The notes below the pieces were generated by a model. That model saw only the letters and a list, made by a program, of their open reading frames with translations, ran no database searches and was not told the DNA's origin. DNA of 64,000 nucleotides from JALYOK01 sp963840785 (GTDB lineage Bacteria; Pseudomonadota; Gammaproteobacteria; Burkholderiales; JALYOK01): assembly GCA_963840785.1 (NCBI GenBank), contig CAWJAF010000015.1, positions 62,001 to 126,000 on the forward strand, in the 5' to 3' direction. Made by a program: the position numbers and the translations under genes. This document shows, in pieces, positions 54,902 through 63,755 of the stretch. The number at the start of each line of letters is the position of its first letter. Position 1 is the stretch's first letter.

Positions 54902-55519
54902 GTGAAAAAAATTATCACCCTAGTGGCGCTCGCTTCCGCGCTACATGTAGGTACGACATTTGCGGCCGACACCTCCGCGCTCACCGTGAACAAAGGCAGC
55001 AACAAAGCCGGCGATGGCAACAGCGTTACTTTCCAAGGCAACCCGCTGCCGCTGATGGGTACCGGCATCGAAGTCGGCAAGCCGTTGCCGTCCGCCGTAC
55101 TAACCAACGGCGCGCTGGGACCGGTGAATTTGGCCGATACCAAAGGCAAGGTCAAGATTATCAATATTGTTCCGTCGGTCGACACCAAAACCTGCGAAGA
55201 ACAAACCCATCAGTTATCGGAAAAAAATGGCGGCTTGGACAAGCAAGTTGAGCTCTATACCGTCAGCATGGATTTACCGTTCGCGCAGCAACGTTTCGCC
55301 AAGGAAGCCAAGATCAGCAACGTGACGTTTTTATCCGACTACAAAACCGGCGATTTCGCTAAAAACTATGGCTTGTTGATTGCGCCATTGCATTTAATCG
55401 CACGCAGCGTCATTGTCACTGATAAAGAAAATATCGTTCGCTACATTCAAGTCGTACCGGAAATCACCAATTTGCCTGACATGGAAGCGGCGATGATGGC
55501 GGCAAAAGCGCTGTTGTAG
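54902..55519 (+). CDS. tpx: Secreted Tpx-type thiol peroxidase with a single cysteine
   Basis: Peroxiredoxin of the Tpx branch that reduces hydroperoxides, 205 residues. A signal peptide (MKKIITLVALASALHVGTTF, cleavage after AA) precedes the peroxiredoxin domain. The peroxidatic Cys98 is in VPSVDTKTCEEQT, and FQGNPLPLMGTGIEVGKPLP is the usual N-terminal Tpx block. The resolving Cys found in the RFC-type motif of E. coli Tpx is replaced: the segment reads FAQQRFAKEAKISNVTFLSD, and Cys98 is the only cysteine. The start at GTG 54902 has AAAGGA upstream; an in-frame ATG 66 bases earlier would bury the signal. Confidence 0.87.
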   Translation: MKKIITLVALASALHVGTTFAADTSALTVNKGSNKAGDGNSVTFQGNPLPLMGTGIEVGKPLPSAVLTNGALGPVNLADTKGKVKIINIVPSVDTKTCEEQTHQLSEKNGGLDKQVELYTVSMDLPFAQQRFAKEAKISNVTFLSDYKTGDFAKNYGLLIAPLHLIARSVIVTDKENIVRYIQVVPEITNLPDMEAAMMAAKALL

Positions 55520-55540
55520 TCTTTCGCTGTTTTGCTTCAG

Positions 55541-55567
55541 AAAACCCCGCCTCGTGCGGGGTTTTTT
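55541..55567 (+). terminator. Rho-independent terminator after tpx
   Basis: AAAACCCCGC and GCGGGGTTTT pair around CTCGT-type loop bases, followed by further T. It ends tpx transcription. Confidence 0.9.
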
Positions 55568-55600
55568 ATTTGTTCTATTGGTGGAGTGAGTATCGCCCGG

Positions 55601-55679
55601 CCCTCATCCCCACCCCTTCTCCCAGAGGGAGAAGGGAGTCTATCCCCTCTCCCTCTGGGAGAGGGTGCAGGGTGAGGGG
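55601..55679. repeat. CCCCTTCTCCCAGAGGGAGAAGG dispersed element
   Basis: Two palindromes in a row, CCTTCTCCCAGAGGGAGAAG and CCCTCTCCCTCTGGGAGAGG, flanked by CCCTCATCCCC and GGGTGAGGGG. Same family as 11401, 21742 and 33746. Confidence 0.75.
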
Positions 55680-55795
55680 TTGCGCTCGGTCATCCAAACA
55701 CCAGTGGCACACAACCACAACCGAACATTCCCTGCGCCCGCTATGCGATAATTACTCGTTCGCATTTACCAAGTCACACACTCTAAGGAATCAAT

Positions 55796-56827
55796 ATGGA
55801 CGACAATAAAAGCAAAGCGCTCGCTGCAGCACTCTCGCAAATAGAAAAGCAATTCGGCAAAGGTTCGGTGATGAAACTGGGCGACCACGATGTTGTGAAA
55901 GATATCGACGTCGTTTCCACCGGCTCGCTGGGCCTGGACATCGCGCTAGGCGTCGGCGGTCTGCCGCGCGGCCGCGTCGTAGAAATCTACGGACCCGAAT
56001 CGTCCGGCAAAACCACGTTAACTTTGCAAGTCATCGCCGAAATGCAAAAAATGGGCGGCGTCGCGGCCTTCATCGATGCGGAACATGCGCTCGATCCGCA
56101 ATACGCGCAAAAACTTGGCGTCGATGTTTCCGAACTCTTAATTTCGCAGCCGGACACCGGCGAGCAAGCATTGGAAATCGCCGACATGTTGGTGCGCTCC
56201 GGCTCGGTCGATATCGTCGTCGTCGACTCCGTCGCCGCATTAACGCCGAAGGCCGAGATCGAAGGCGAGATGGGCGATTCGCATATGGGCTTGCATGCGC
56301 GCTTGATGTCACAAGCGTTGCGCAAACTCACCGCGAATATCAAACGCTCCAACACGCTGGTCATTTTCATCAACCAAATTCGCATGAAGATCGGTGTGAT
56401 GTTCGGCAATCCGGAAACCACTACCGGCGGTAACGCGCTGAAGTTTTACGCATCGGTACGCTTAGACATTCGCCGCATCGGCGCGATCAAAAAAGGCGAA
56501 GAAGTGATCGGCTCAGAAACCCGCGTCAAAGTCGTCAAGAATAAAGTCGCGCCGCCGTTTCGTGAAGCGCTGTTCGATATTCTCTACGGCGAAGGCATCT
56601 CGCGCGAAGGCGAAATCATCGAACTTGGCGTGCTACACAAAATCGTCGATAAGTCCGGCGCCTGGTACGCCTACAACGGCGACAAAATCGGCCAAGGCAA
56701 AGACAACTCCCGCGAATATCTGAAAGAAAATCCGGAAATCGCTAAAGAGATCGAAGCCAAAATTCGCGCCACCGTTGGCGTCGCAAGAGCCGCGGCAAAG
56801 ACTAATGGAGACGCCAAAGAAAAGTGA
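55796..56827 (+). CDS. recA: Recombinase RecA
   Basis: Homologous recombination and SOS co-protease, 343 residues. Walker A GPESSGKTT is at 66-74. FIDAEHALDPQYAQKLGVDV follows, then VVDSVAALTPKAEIEGEMGD (Walker B) and the L2-region QIRMKIGVMFGNPETTTGGN. The acidic C-terminal tail is short. ATG 55796 follows TAAGGAATCA. I did not find a CTGT-N8-ACAG LexA box upstream. recX overlaps its 3' end. Confidence 0.98.
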   Translation: MDDNKSKALAAALSQIEKQFGKGSVMKLGDHDVVKDIDVVSTGSLGLDIALGVGGLPRGRVVEIYGPESSGKTTLTLQVIAEMQKMGGVAAFIDAEHALDPQYAQKLGVDVSELLISQPDTGEQALEIADMLVRSGSVDIVVVDSVAALTPKAEIEGEMGDSHMGLHARLMSQALRKLTANIKRSNTLVIFINQIRMKIGVMFGNPETTTGGNALKFYASVRLDIRRIGAIKKGEEVIGSETRVKVVKNKVAPPFREALFDILYGEGISREGEIIELGVLHKIVDKSGAWYAYNGDKIGQGKDNSREYLKENPEIAKEIEAKIRATVGVARAAAKTNGDAKEK

Positions 56828-57257
56828 TTTGCGCGAACGCGCGCTGCGCCTACTCGGGCAGCGCGAACATACGCGCGCGGAGTTATCGCGGAAGTTATCG
56901 CGCTATGTTGAAGAACGCGACGACCTCGAAGCCCTGATCGACGAACTAGCGCAATCGGACTTAGTGTCCGATCAACGTTTCGCCGAACACTTCATCAACG
57001 CCAAACAAAAACGTTTCGGCCATCTCAAAATCGCGCACGAGCTCAAATCTAAAGGCATCGACGCCGAAAGCATTACACGGCTAACCATCGCCTCACGAGA
57101 GCAAGAGCTCGAATCCGCACGCACCGTCTGGCAAAGAAAATTTCCATTGCCGCCGGAAAGTTCCGCCGAAAAAGCCAAGCAAATGCGCTTTCTTCAAGGT
57201 CGCGGATTTTCTAGCGATACGATCCATCGGTTGTTCAAATCGAGCAAGCTGGAGTGA
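56805..57257 (+). CDS. recX: Regulatory protein RecX
   Basis: Inhibitor of RecA filaments, 150 residues made of three-helix repeats: RERALRLLGQREHTRAELSR then KLSRYVEERDDLEALIDELA, then VSDQRFAEHFINAKQKRFGH and FLQGRGFSSDTIHRLF. The start was put at ATG 56805 (METPKKSDLRERALRLL), overlapping the recA coding end by 23 bases; an earlier in-frame start would extend further into recA. Overlap with recA is common and ensures low RecX levels. Confidence 0.93.
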   Translation: METPKKSDLRERALRLLGQREHTRAELSRKLSRYVEERDDLEALIDELAQSDLVSDQRFAEHFINAKQKRFGHLKIAHELKSKGIDAESITRLTIASREQELESARTVWQRKFPLPPESSAEKAKQMRFLQGRGFSSDTIHRLFKSSKLE

Positions 57258-57443
57258 CGGCCTGCCACGAGCCGCATCTGGCTTGGTTTGTGGACTAGCA
57301 TGCTCGGAACGGCACGTCCCGCTTGCCTTTCGGCTTGACTCGTGTAAAGATACGTTCGAATTTCGCGATTGACCAAAGCTTCACGACAGACTGGGGCTAC
57401 ATCAAAATAATGGGGTGCCGCTGACAACAGGTGGCAGGTAGCG

Positions 57444-57701
57444 ATGAATAGGCTGGAATTCTACGCCGCACTGACGGCGAAACTGCAATCATTAAGTGCT
57501 GTGCCTTTGGATGATTTCACATCCGACGACCGCCTATTTTCCTCGGGCCTGGTCGACTCAATGAATATTGTCGAAATAATTCTATTCGTAGAAACTTACT
57601 TTGATATCCAGGTTGATCCAACCGATTTGAGTATGGACAACTTCGATTCGATGGCGTCCGTGGCTGGATATGTTGAAAATAAGCTTTCCGGCAAAACTTA
57701 A
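57444..57701 (+). CDS. Acyl carrier protein (DltC-like)
   Basis: An 85-residue carrier protein. The phosphopantetheine site is Ser39 in FSSGLVDSMNIVEIILFVE, and helix III region VDPTDLSMDNFDSMASVAGY is typical of DltC-like and polyketide-type carriers. It opens a tight cassette of carrier protein, membrane SGNH protein, MBOAT and microprotein, all overlapping or nearly so. No adenylation enzyme (DltA-like) is in the window, so its acyl load is unknown. The start is ATG 57444. Confidence 0.88.
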   Translation: MNRLEFYAALTAKLQSLSAVPLDDFTSDDRLFSSGLVDSMNIVEIILFVETYFDIQVDPTDLSMDNFDSMASVAGYVENKLSGKT

Positions 57702-58785
57702 GCATTCCCAACCGATAGCGACGCAAATCGATATTGAATCGACGCCATTGACTTGGCGCGGCGTCATCCTAGCTGCAAGTTTTGCTGGGCTATTTTGCTT
57801 GCTAGCCCTATATTTTTCCGTCGTCGCACTGGATTGGAGCGCTAGTCAAAGTCATTGGTACGCTCTTACCGATACTAAGAATGACGATCAGGCTTACGTC
57901 ATGGCAAAAGTGCAATCTGGCGACGCGGCGAATGCCGACGCGCTCTTTTTAGGGACCTCTGCAATCCGTGAAGCTTTGTTGACCGACAATGAACTTCAGA
58001 GGAATCTTATAGATTTCGAGGTCGTCAATCTCGCATCAAGTGCACAATCTTTGATTGAGTCGTTGTTGATTTCGAACACGATCGAACCACAGCCTGGTCA
58101 ACTAATTGTCTTATTCGCGTCGATAACGATTTTGCAGCAAAATCGACCGTTCAACGCAATCGAACATGGCGGATTTCTACATTCCCCAGAAGGCTTGATT
58201 CAACGCTATTCTCAACACGGTGTTTTTCCGACTTACTGGCTCAATATAACTAGTCGCTTGCTCTATCAAGCACGAGTGGCGCGACAAAAACTCTATCGGC
58301 TGCTCAACTATCGATTCAAGTACTGGATTCAAGCCAAGGTGTATGGCGTCGGCAAGAAAAATTACGCGCCATACCTGTATGTCGGTCGCAAAGCGCAATC
58401 CGCCGATGCGCGATTGGCGCAAATTAAGATTTTCGAAGATCGATTTAGAAAAAATACCGAAGCGAATTTGCCTTATGTAAAAAATACTCTTGGCGCAATT
58501 CTAGAGTATTGGAATAGTCACGGTTGTCACGTGTTGATTGCGCGGCCACCTGAATTCAATGATGAATTTCGCAAGTCTTTTCCTCGGGAGTTTGAGCAAT
58601 TTGAAACACTATTGCGAGACCTAAATCAGACCTATCGGTTTGAACAATTGAATTTGAATGACAAAGTCATCTGGGAAACTCGCGATTTTGTCGATCTCAC
58701 GCATGTCACTGAAACCGGCCGCATCAAATGGTCAAATGCCTTGGCAACGTGGCTTACCGCTAACGCACCGCGCACGAAACCTTAG
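57670..58785 (+). CDS. Membrane-anchored SGNH/DltD-like acyltransferase component
   Basis: A 371-residue protein with one N-terminal membrane helix (GVILAASFAGLFCLLALYFS, residues 31-50) and an extracytoplasmic SGNH-like domain. The catalytic Ser97 is in LFLGTSAIREALL, and Asp342 and His345 are in FVDLTHVTETG, the DxxH block. This layout matches DltD and AlgJ-type partners of MBOAT proteins, which finish acyl transfer to a cell-envelope polymer. ATG 57670 overlaps the carrier-protein gene by 32 bases; no later start would keep the membrane helix. The target polymer is not identified. Confidence 0.78.
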   Translation: MLKISFPAKLKHSQPIATQIDIESTPLTWRGVILAASFAGLFCLLALYFSVVALDWSASQSHWYALTDTKNDDQAYVMAKVQSGDAANADALFLGTSAIREALLTDNELQRNLIDFEVVNLASSAQSLIESLLISNTIEPQPGQLIVLFASITILQQNRPFNAIEHGGFLHSPEGLIQRYSQHGVFPTYWLNITSRLLYQARVARQKLYRLLNYRFKYWIQAKVYGVGKKNYAPYLYVGRKAQSADARLAQIKIFEDRFRKNTEANLPYVKNTLGAILEYWNSHGCHVLIARPPEFNDEFRKSFPREFEQFETLLRDLNQTYRFEQLNLNDKVIWETRDFVDLTHVTETGRIKWSNALATWLTANAPRTKP

Positions 58786-58788
58786 CCA

Positions 58789-59994
58789 ATGTTGTTTCAG
58801 TCTTCGCTTTATTTTCTTCGTCTAACAATCGCCGTACTGATTTACTGGTCAATTGGCAATCGCGTTCGCGCCCGATTTATTGCGATCGTTGTCGGCAGTC
58901 TTGGCGTAATGTTTTATTTGTTTCGCAAAAATCTTCAAACTAATATCGCACTAATTTTTTTAGCAGCAATGGCGATATCGCTACTGCTTAGCTTTAGTCT
59001 GGGATTGGCGATGATGAAAAAGCGGTCGCAAACCTTAATGCTCGGCGGACTTGCCCTACCATTTTGCATCTTTCTAGTCCCGCTGCTAGGTGCTCCGCTG
59101 GGTATTGTCGCGTCACCAAAGGTTTCTTGGATCGTTCCCATAAGCTTGGGGTTTTTCGCACTACGCCAATCGCATTTCCTATTTGAATGCTATCGCGGCG
59201 GAATTAAAAATGCTGATTTTGCCAGCTATGTCGCGTACATTTTCTTTTTCCCCTCCTTGATTGCCGGTCCGTTGGAACGCTATCCTAAGTTCATCAGCCA
59301 AGTTACAAACGCAAGATTGGGTTGGGATCATTTTGGCGTCGCAGCGGAACGACTGACCAGCGGCGCGTTTAAGAAATTTGTCATCGCCGACGGCTTGATC
59401 GCGGCAGCGTTACCGCCAGCGGATTTTTCGCAGACCGCCTTCGCCGACGTCAGTTGGTGGTCATTAGTATTCGCATGTACGGCTAAGTTTCTCTACGTGT
59501 ATTTTGACTTTGCCGGCTACACTGACATGGCCCGAGGCACCGCGCGGTTGTTTGGCATCGAACTAATCCCCAATTTCAATTTCCCTTTGCTGCGCTCTAA
59601 CCTAGCGGAATTCTGGCGCAGTTGGCACATTAGTCTATCGAGTTTTCTGCGCGACTATATCTATTTTCCATTGGTGGTCAAGTATCGAAATACCGTTGTG
59701 CCGTTGCTTGCGACGATGATCGCGAGCGCCGCCTGGCATGGCATTAATCCCGGCTGGCTATTGTGGGGCGTCCATCACGGAATTGGACTCGTTTGCTTGG
59801 CGCGTTTTCAACGCTATGCCGCTAAGTTTCCTTGGCTGGCTCAATTTCGGACAACGAATCTGTGGCGAGCGGTCGCGACGTTGGCGACCTGGTACTACGT
59901 CGTTCTGGGCTTTGCGTTTACCTGGCGTGTCGATGACATCAATCTCAGTTTGAAGATTTATCTTAAATTCTTGACGTTCGGACTAAGCGGATGA
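58789..59994 (+). CDS. MBOAT-family O-acyltransferase (DltB-like)
   Basis: A 401-residue polytopic membrane protein with the MBOAT signatures: FFFPSLIAGPLERYPKFISQ, YVYFDFAGYTDMARGTARLF, NLAEFWRSWHISLSSFLRDY and the catalytic His317 in SAAWHGINPGWLLWG followed by VHHG. This set is shared by DltB, AlgI and PatA-type proteins that move an acyl group across the membrane. It starts three bases after the SGNH gene stop and its TGA overlaps the start of a 39-codon gene. The partner carrier protein two genes upstream is the DltBCD arrangement. Confidence 0.9.
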   Translation: MLFQSSLYFLRLTIAVLIYWSIGNRVRARFIAIVVGSLGVMFYLFRKNLQTNIALIFLAAMAISLLLSFSLGLAMMKKRSQTLMLGGLALPFCIFLVPLLGAPLGIVASPKVSWIVPISLGFFALRQSHFLFECYRGGIKNADFASYVAYIFFFPSLIAGPLERYPKFISQVTNARLGWDHFGVAAERLTSGAFKKFVIADGLIAAALPPADFSQTAFADVSWWSLVFACTAKFLYVYFDFAGYTDMARGTARLFGIELIPNFNFPLLRSNLAEFWRSWHISLSSFLRDYIYFPLVVKYRNTVVPLLATMIASAAWHGINPGWLLWGVHHGIGLVCLARFQRYAAKFPWLAQFRTTNLWRAVATLATWYYVVLGFAFTWRVDDINLSLKIYLKFLTFGLSG

Positions 59995-60110
59995 AGATTT
60001 CCGTCAAATGGAAAAACCTCTGGCTACGTGCGGTGTTATTGGGATTGGCGTTGGCGCTGGTTCTCCTATTTGCTGGTGAGCATTTTAGATTCGTCTATCA
60101 AGCGTATTAG
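59991..60110 (+). CDS. 39-residue membrane microprotein with DltX-like C-terminus
   Basis: A small gene starting ATG 59991, overlapping the MBOAT stop as ATGA. The product has a basic N-terminus (MKISVKWKNLWLR), one membrane helix (residues 12-28) and ends GEHFRFVYQAY. The last six residues, F-V-Y-Q-A-Y, fit the F-I-Y-N-x-F-like C-terminal motif that I recall for Gram-positive DltX, whose Tyr is proposed to carry the acyl group between DltB and DltD. Size, topology, coupling to the MBOAT gene and motif agree. This is a homology argument by eye, not a search result. Confidence 0.7.
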   Translation: MKISVKWKNLWLRAVLLGLALALVLLFAGEHFRFVYQAY

Positions 60111-60146
60111 GCCTGCTTACGGAATTTTTCGGCACCGGAACAGTCC

Positions 60147-61763
60147 TTAGAAACCGACGGCCGCACCGTCGCGCCGTGGATCAGATGCGGCGATGTAGCC
60201 ACCAGAAATTTGTTCAATTAGATTGGCGCCGCCGAACATTAAGTGACTGCCGAATGGCGTGCTCGCAGGCATAAATTGTTCGGTCAGCACAACAGTGTGG
60301 CCACGATTAGCGAGTTCCGCCCCCACTTGCGAAGCCAGTGCCGGCTCCAAAACAATTGCGGGTTCTTGTACGGTAAGGCGCCAGCGCGGGGCGTCTAGAA
60401 TTGTTTGTGCTGATTGCCCGCCATCCACCGCGCGCGTGACAAACTGCACGTGTGCCTGCGGCTGAACACTCCAGCCCATCAAACCAAAACTCATCATCGA
60501 ACCATCATCGCGCATCATTATTGCCGGGCTATTGGTATGAAAAGGTTTCTTACTTGGCGCGTACGCGTTAGCATGTCGCGGGTCCGGATGAAACGCACTC
60601 GCACGATTCTGCAACGCGATGGCCGTTCCCGGCACGACCAGGCCGGAGCCAAAGCCGTGACCACTCGATTGAATGTAGGAGACGACCAATCCATCGCTAT
60701 CGCCTGCCGTGAGATAGGTTGTGCCGCCGCTACAATTCGCTTCGGCGCTTGGAAACTGCGCATGAGCAATGGAAATTTTCTTCGCCAGCGCGGATAGGCG
60801 CGACGCCGACAACAATTCCTCAACGCTAACCGTCATGGCATCGGGATCGGCGACGTGGGCATAGGTTTCGGCGAAGGCCAAACGCGTCGCCTCGATTTGC
60901 AAATGAATCGCGTCCGCGGAATCCGGTTTGTATTGCGACATGTCCCATCGTTCAAGCAGGCCCAGCGCAATCAATGCTGCGATGCCCTGACTATTCGGCG
61001 GCATTTCGTAGAGAGTCGCTCCGCGATATTTGATTTGCAGCGGCGTGACCCACTGCGCCTGATGCGCGGCCAGATCACTCATTGCGAGATGACCATTCGT
61101 GGCCTGCGCATATGCGGACATTCGCTGCGCCAATTCGCCACAATACAAAGCCTGACCTTTGGTAGCCGCAATTTGTCGCAGGCTTTGCGCCAATACCGGC
61201 AGCTTCATAAGCGCGCCCGGCGCAGGCACTGCGCCCTCGGCATAATAACAATTCAGGATTTCGGGAAACTTGAGATACTGAACTTTGAGTCCGCGCCATA
61301 CGCGCGCGACCACCGGTGTAACTAGAAACCCTTCTTCAGCATAGCGTATAGCAGGTGCCAACAAATCGGCGAACGGCAATTTGCCAAATCGTTCGGACAA
61401 GCTCACCCAGCCCGACACCGCACCGGGAATCGTCACGCTCGGCCAGCCAAAATCCGCAATCTTCCCGCCGTCATAATTTGCTATTTTCCTCGCAGGCGTA
61501 CGGCCACTCGCATTCAAACCAACGACTTCACCGCGTTGTGAGACCAGAGCAAACGCGTCGGCACCCAGACCTGAACTGACCGGCTCAACCACCATTAATG
61601 TTGCCGCAGCAGCGATCGCGGCATCGGCCGCGCTGCCACCTTTCGCCAACATCGCCAGCCCCGCTTGCGCCGCCAGCGGTTGGGAGGCCGCAACCACACT
61701 CGCCGCCATCACCGGCGTGCGTCGAGATGGATACGCTCCAATCCAATCGAACGATTGCGTCAC
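60147..61763 (-). CDS. ggt: Gamma-glutamyltransferase family protein
   Basis: N-terminal-nucleophile hydrolase that self-cleaves into two chains, about 538 residues. The nucleophilic Thr begins TTYLTAGDSDGLVVS, preceded by ANCSGG. Large-chain landmarks are VVAASQPLAAQAGLAMLAKG and GLNASGRTPA; YEMPPNSQGIAALIALGLLE lies before the cleavage site. The small chain has NRASAFHPDP and MMSFGLMGWSVQPQAHVQFV. GTG 61763 (MTQSFDWIGAYPSRRTPV) fits the usual start; codons further upstream look spurious. No signal peptide is seen, so it may be cytoplasmic, acting on glutathione or another gamma-glutamyl compound. Confidence 0.88.
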   Translation of the reverse strand: MTQSFDWIGAYPSRRTPVMAASVVAASQPLAAQAGLAMLAKGGSAADAAIAAAATLMVVEPVSSGLGADAFALVSQRGEVVGLNASGRTPARKIANYDGGKIADFGWPSVTIPGAVSGWVSLSERFGKLPFADLLAPAIRYAEEGFLVTPVVARVWRGLKVQYLKFPEILNCYYAEGAVPAPGALMKLPVLAQSLRQIAATKGQALYCGELAQRMSAYAQATNGHLAMSDLAAHQAQWVTPLQIKYRGATLYEMPPNSQGIAALIALGLLERWDMSQYKPDSADAIHLQIEATRLAFAETYAHVADPDAMTVSVEELLSASRLSALAKKISIAHAQFPSAEANCSGGTTYLTAGDSDGLVVSYIQSSGHGFGSGLVVPGTAIALQNRASAFHPDPRHANAYAPSKKPFHTNSPAIMMRDDGSMMSFGLMGWSVQPQAHVQFVTRAVDGGQSAQTILDAPRWRLTVQEPAIVLEPALASQVGAELANRGHTVVLTEQFMPASTPFGSHLMFGGANLIEQISGGYIAASDPRRDGAAVGF

Positions 61764-62003
61764 GAGATAATCTTTCGCAGAATAATAAATAGCCTCGCGC
61801 CAGCGACCGCACCACGCTTGCCGATCGATAATGCATGGCCTGAAAGCCAATATTCATGCGCCTCTCCAAGCACCGACCTACTTTGGATACAGCGTACCAT
61901 GAACCGCCAGCATTCCTTTCCGCCTCCACATATCATCTTTCGCGTTGCTCCGGATGACATGTTATTGGGACAATCCCGGTAAGGTTCATGAAAAGGTTTT
62001 TAA

Positions 62004-62492
62004 TCAGAGCTTCCGTAGTGCAGCGTCGATGTGCATCGCCAAAGCTTGAGGCGTGTCCGAGATATCTACCAACAAACAATCGGTAGACGCCTCAAGCGTC
62101 GCCAGTTGTGAATCCAACAACGCTGGATTCATGTAGTGGCCTTTGCGTTCCGCGAGTCGCTGACGGATTAATCGAGCTTCGCCACTGAGTAATACAAAGC
62201 GAACGTCGTCACAGCCGACGCTGAGTCGCTCGCGATAGCTTATTTTCAACGCAGAACATGCAAGCACGGCGCTTCGATGTTGCGTCTGCGCCTGTTTTAA
62301 TAGTTCGTTGAGTCGATCGAGCCAAGGCCAGCGATCTCCATCCTGCAAGGGCGTTCCGGCACGCATCTTCGCGACGTTAGCCGGCGGATGATGATCATCG
62401 GCGTCGTAAAAATCCATACCGCATTGCGCGGCAAGTAGCTTTCCCACTGTGCTTTTACCAACGCCGGTGACGCCCATTAAAACAACAATCAT
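62004..62492 (-). CDS. gntK: Gluconokinase
   Basis: A 162-residue P-loop kinase that phosphorylates gluconate to 6-phosphogluconate. The P-loop is LMGVTGVGKSTVGKLLAAQC, followed by the family motif FYDADDHHPPANVAKMRAGT and PLQDGDRWPWLDRLNELL. ACSALKISYRERL and ERKGHYMNPALLDSQLATLE complete the family pattern. No gluconate transporter or Entner-Doudoroff gene is adjacent. Confidence 0.93.
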   Translation of the reverse strand: MIVVLMGVTGVGKSTVGKLLAAQCGMDFYDADDHHPPANVAKMRAGTPLQDGDRWPWLDRLNELLKQAQTQHRSAVLACSALKISYRERLSVGCDDVRFVLLSGEARLIRQRLAERKGHYMNPALLDSQLATLEASTDCLLVDISDTPQALAMHIDAALRKL

Positions 62493-62551
62493 CGCTTACC
62501 ACCGGGCCTTAGTCTAAAGCGCACGGAAACGCAGCACCAAGAACAGATACG

Positions 62552-63753
62552 CTAATTGTAGCCAAGTCCCATCGCATCGCGCACATCGCGCATCGTATCT
62601 TGCGCCATACGCCGCGCTTTCTCGCAACCATCGGCAATAATATTTTTCACTAACGTTGGGTCTTCCAAATATACTTTCGCGCGCTCACGCATCGGTGCAA
62701 GTTCGTCGAGCACGCCTTCAATCACCGGCTGCTTACAATCCAAACAACCGATGCCCGCCGAGGTACAACCGTTGCGCGCCCATTCTTTGGTCGATTCGCT
62801 AGAATAAATTTCATGCAATTGCCAGACTGGGCATTTTTCTGGATTGCCGGGATCGGTGCGGCGCACGCGCGCCGGATCCGTCGGCATAGTGCGAATCTTT
62901 TTTGCGACGCTGTCGGCATCTTCGCGTAATGTTATGGTGTTGTTGTAGGACTTCGACATTTTTTGTCCATCGAGTCCGGGCATGCGCGAGGCCGCAGTTA
63001 GCAACGCTTCCGGTTCGGCCAAAATCATTTTGCCGCCACCTTCGAGATAGCCGAACAAACGCTCGCGATCGATCATCGCCAGATTTTGCGTCTCTTGCAG
63101 TAGCGCTTTTGCGCCTTCTAGCGCCGCTTCGTCGCCTTGCTCCTGAAATTTATTGCGAAGTTCCTGATATAAACGTGCGCGCTTGCTGCCTAATTTTTTC
63201 ACGGCGTCCAACGCTTTTTGTTCGAAGCCCGGTTCGCGGCCATACAGATGATTGAAGCGCCGCGCCACTTCGCGCGTCAGCTCCACGTGCGGTACTTGGT
63301 CCTCGCCGACCGGCACTTGGTTGGCGCGATAAATCAAAATATCCGCGCTTTGCAACAACGGATAACCCAAAAATCCATAATGCTCAGATCTTTCTCGCTC
63401 AATTTTTCTTGCTGATCCTTATAGGTTGGCACACGCTCGAGCCAACCAAGTGGCGTCATCATTGACAGCAGCAAATGCAATTCCGCGTGCTCCGGCACCT
63501 TCGATTGGATGAACAATGTCGCCTGTGCCGGATCGACACCGGCGGCGAGCCAATCGATGACCATGTCCCAAACATTCGCTTCGATAATTTCGGGCGAATC
63601 GTAATGAGTAGTGAGCGCATGCCAATCGGCGACGAAAAACAAGCACTCGAATTCGTGCTGCAACTTCACCCAATTTTTCAGCACGCCATGGTAATGGCCA
63701 AGATGCAATGCGCCAGTGGGACGCATGCCGGAAAGAACGCGATCAGCGTACAT
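62552..63753 (-). CDS. trpS: Tryptophan--tRNA ligase, one frameshift
   Basis: Class I synthetase. The HIGH-type motif is TGALHLGHYHG near the N-terminus and the KMSKS motif is GLDGQKMSKSYNN. A missing base near 63383 breaks the frame: with one T added, DLSIYGFLGYPLLQSADILI joins the two halves. The corrected length is 400 residues, the longer bacterial TrpS type with an insertion of about 60 residues (FEQKALDAVKKLGSKRARLY). The stop is at 62552. It precedes gntK on the same strand. Confidence 0.95.
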
Positions 63754-63755
63754 AA

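Noticed and set aside
55680..55795. LexA box upstream of recA
   Set aside because: No CTGT-N8-ACAG or convincing variant could be found in the 116 bp before the start.
57258..57443. DltA-like adenylation gene before the carrier protein
   Set aside because: Only 186 bp with repeat-like sequence; no coding potential, and recX ends just upstream.
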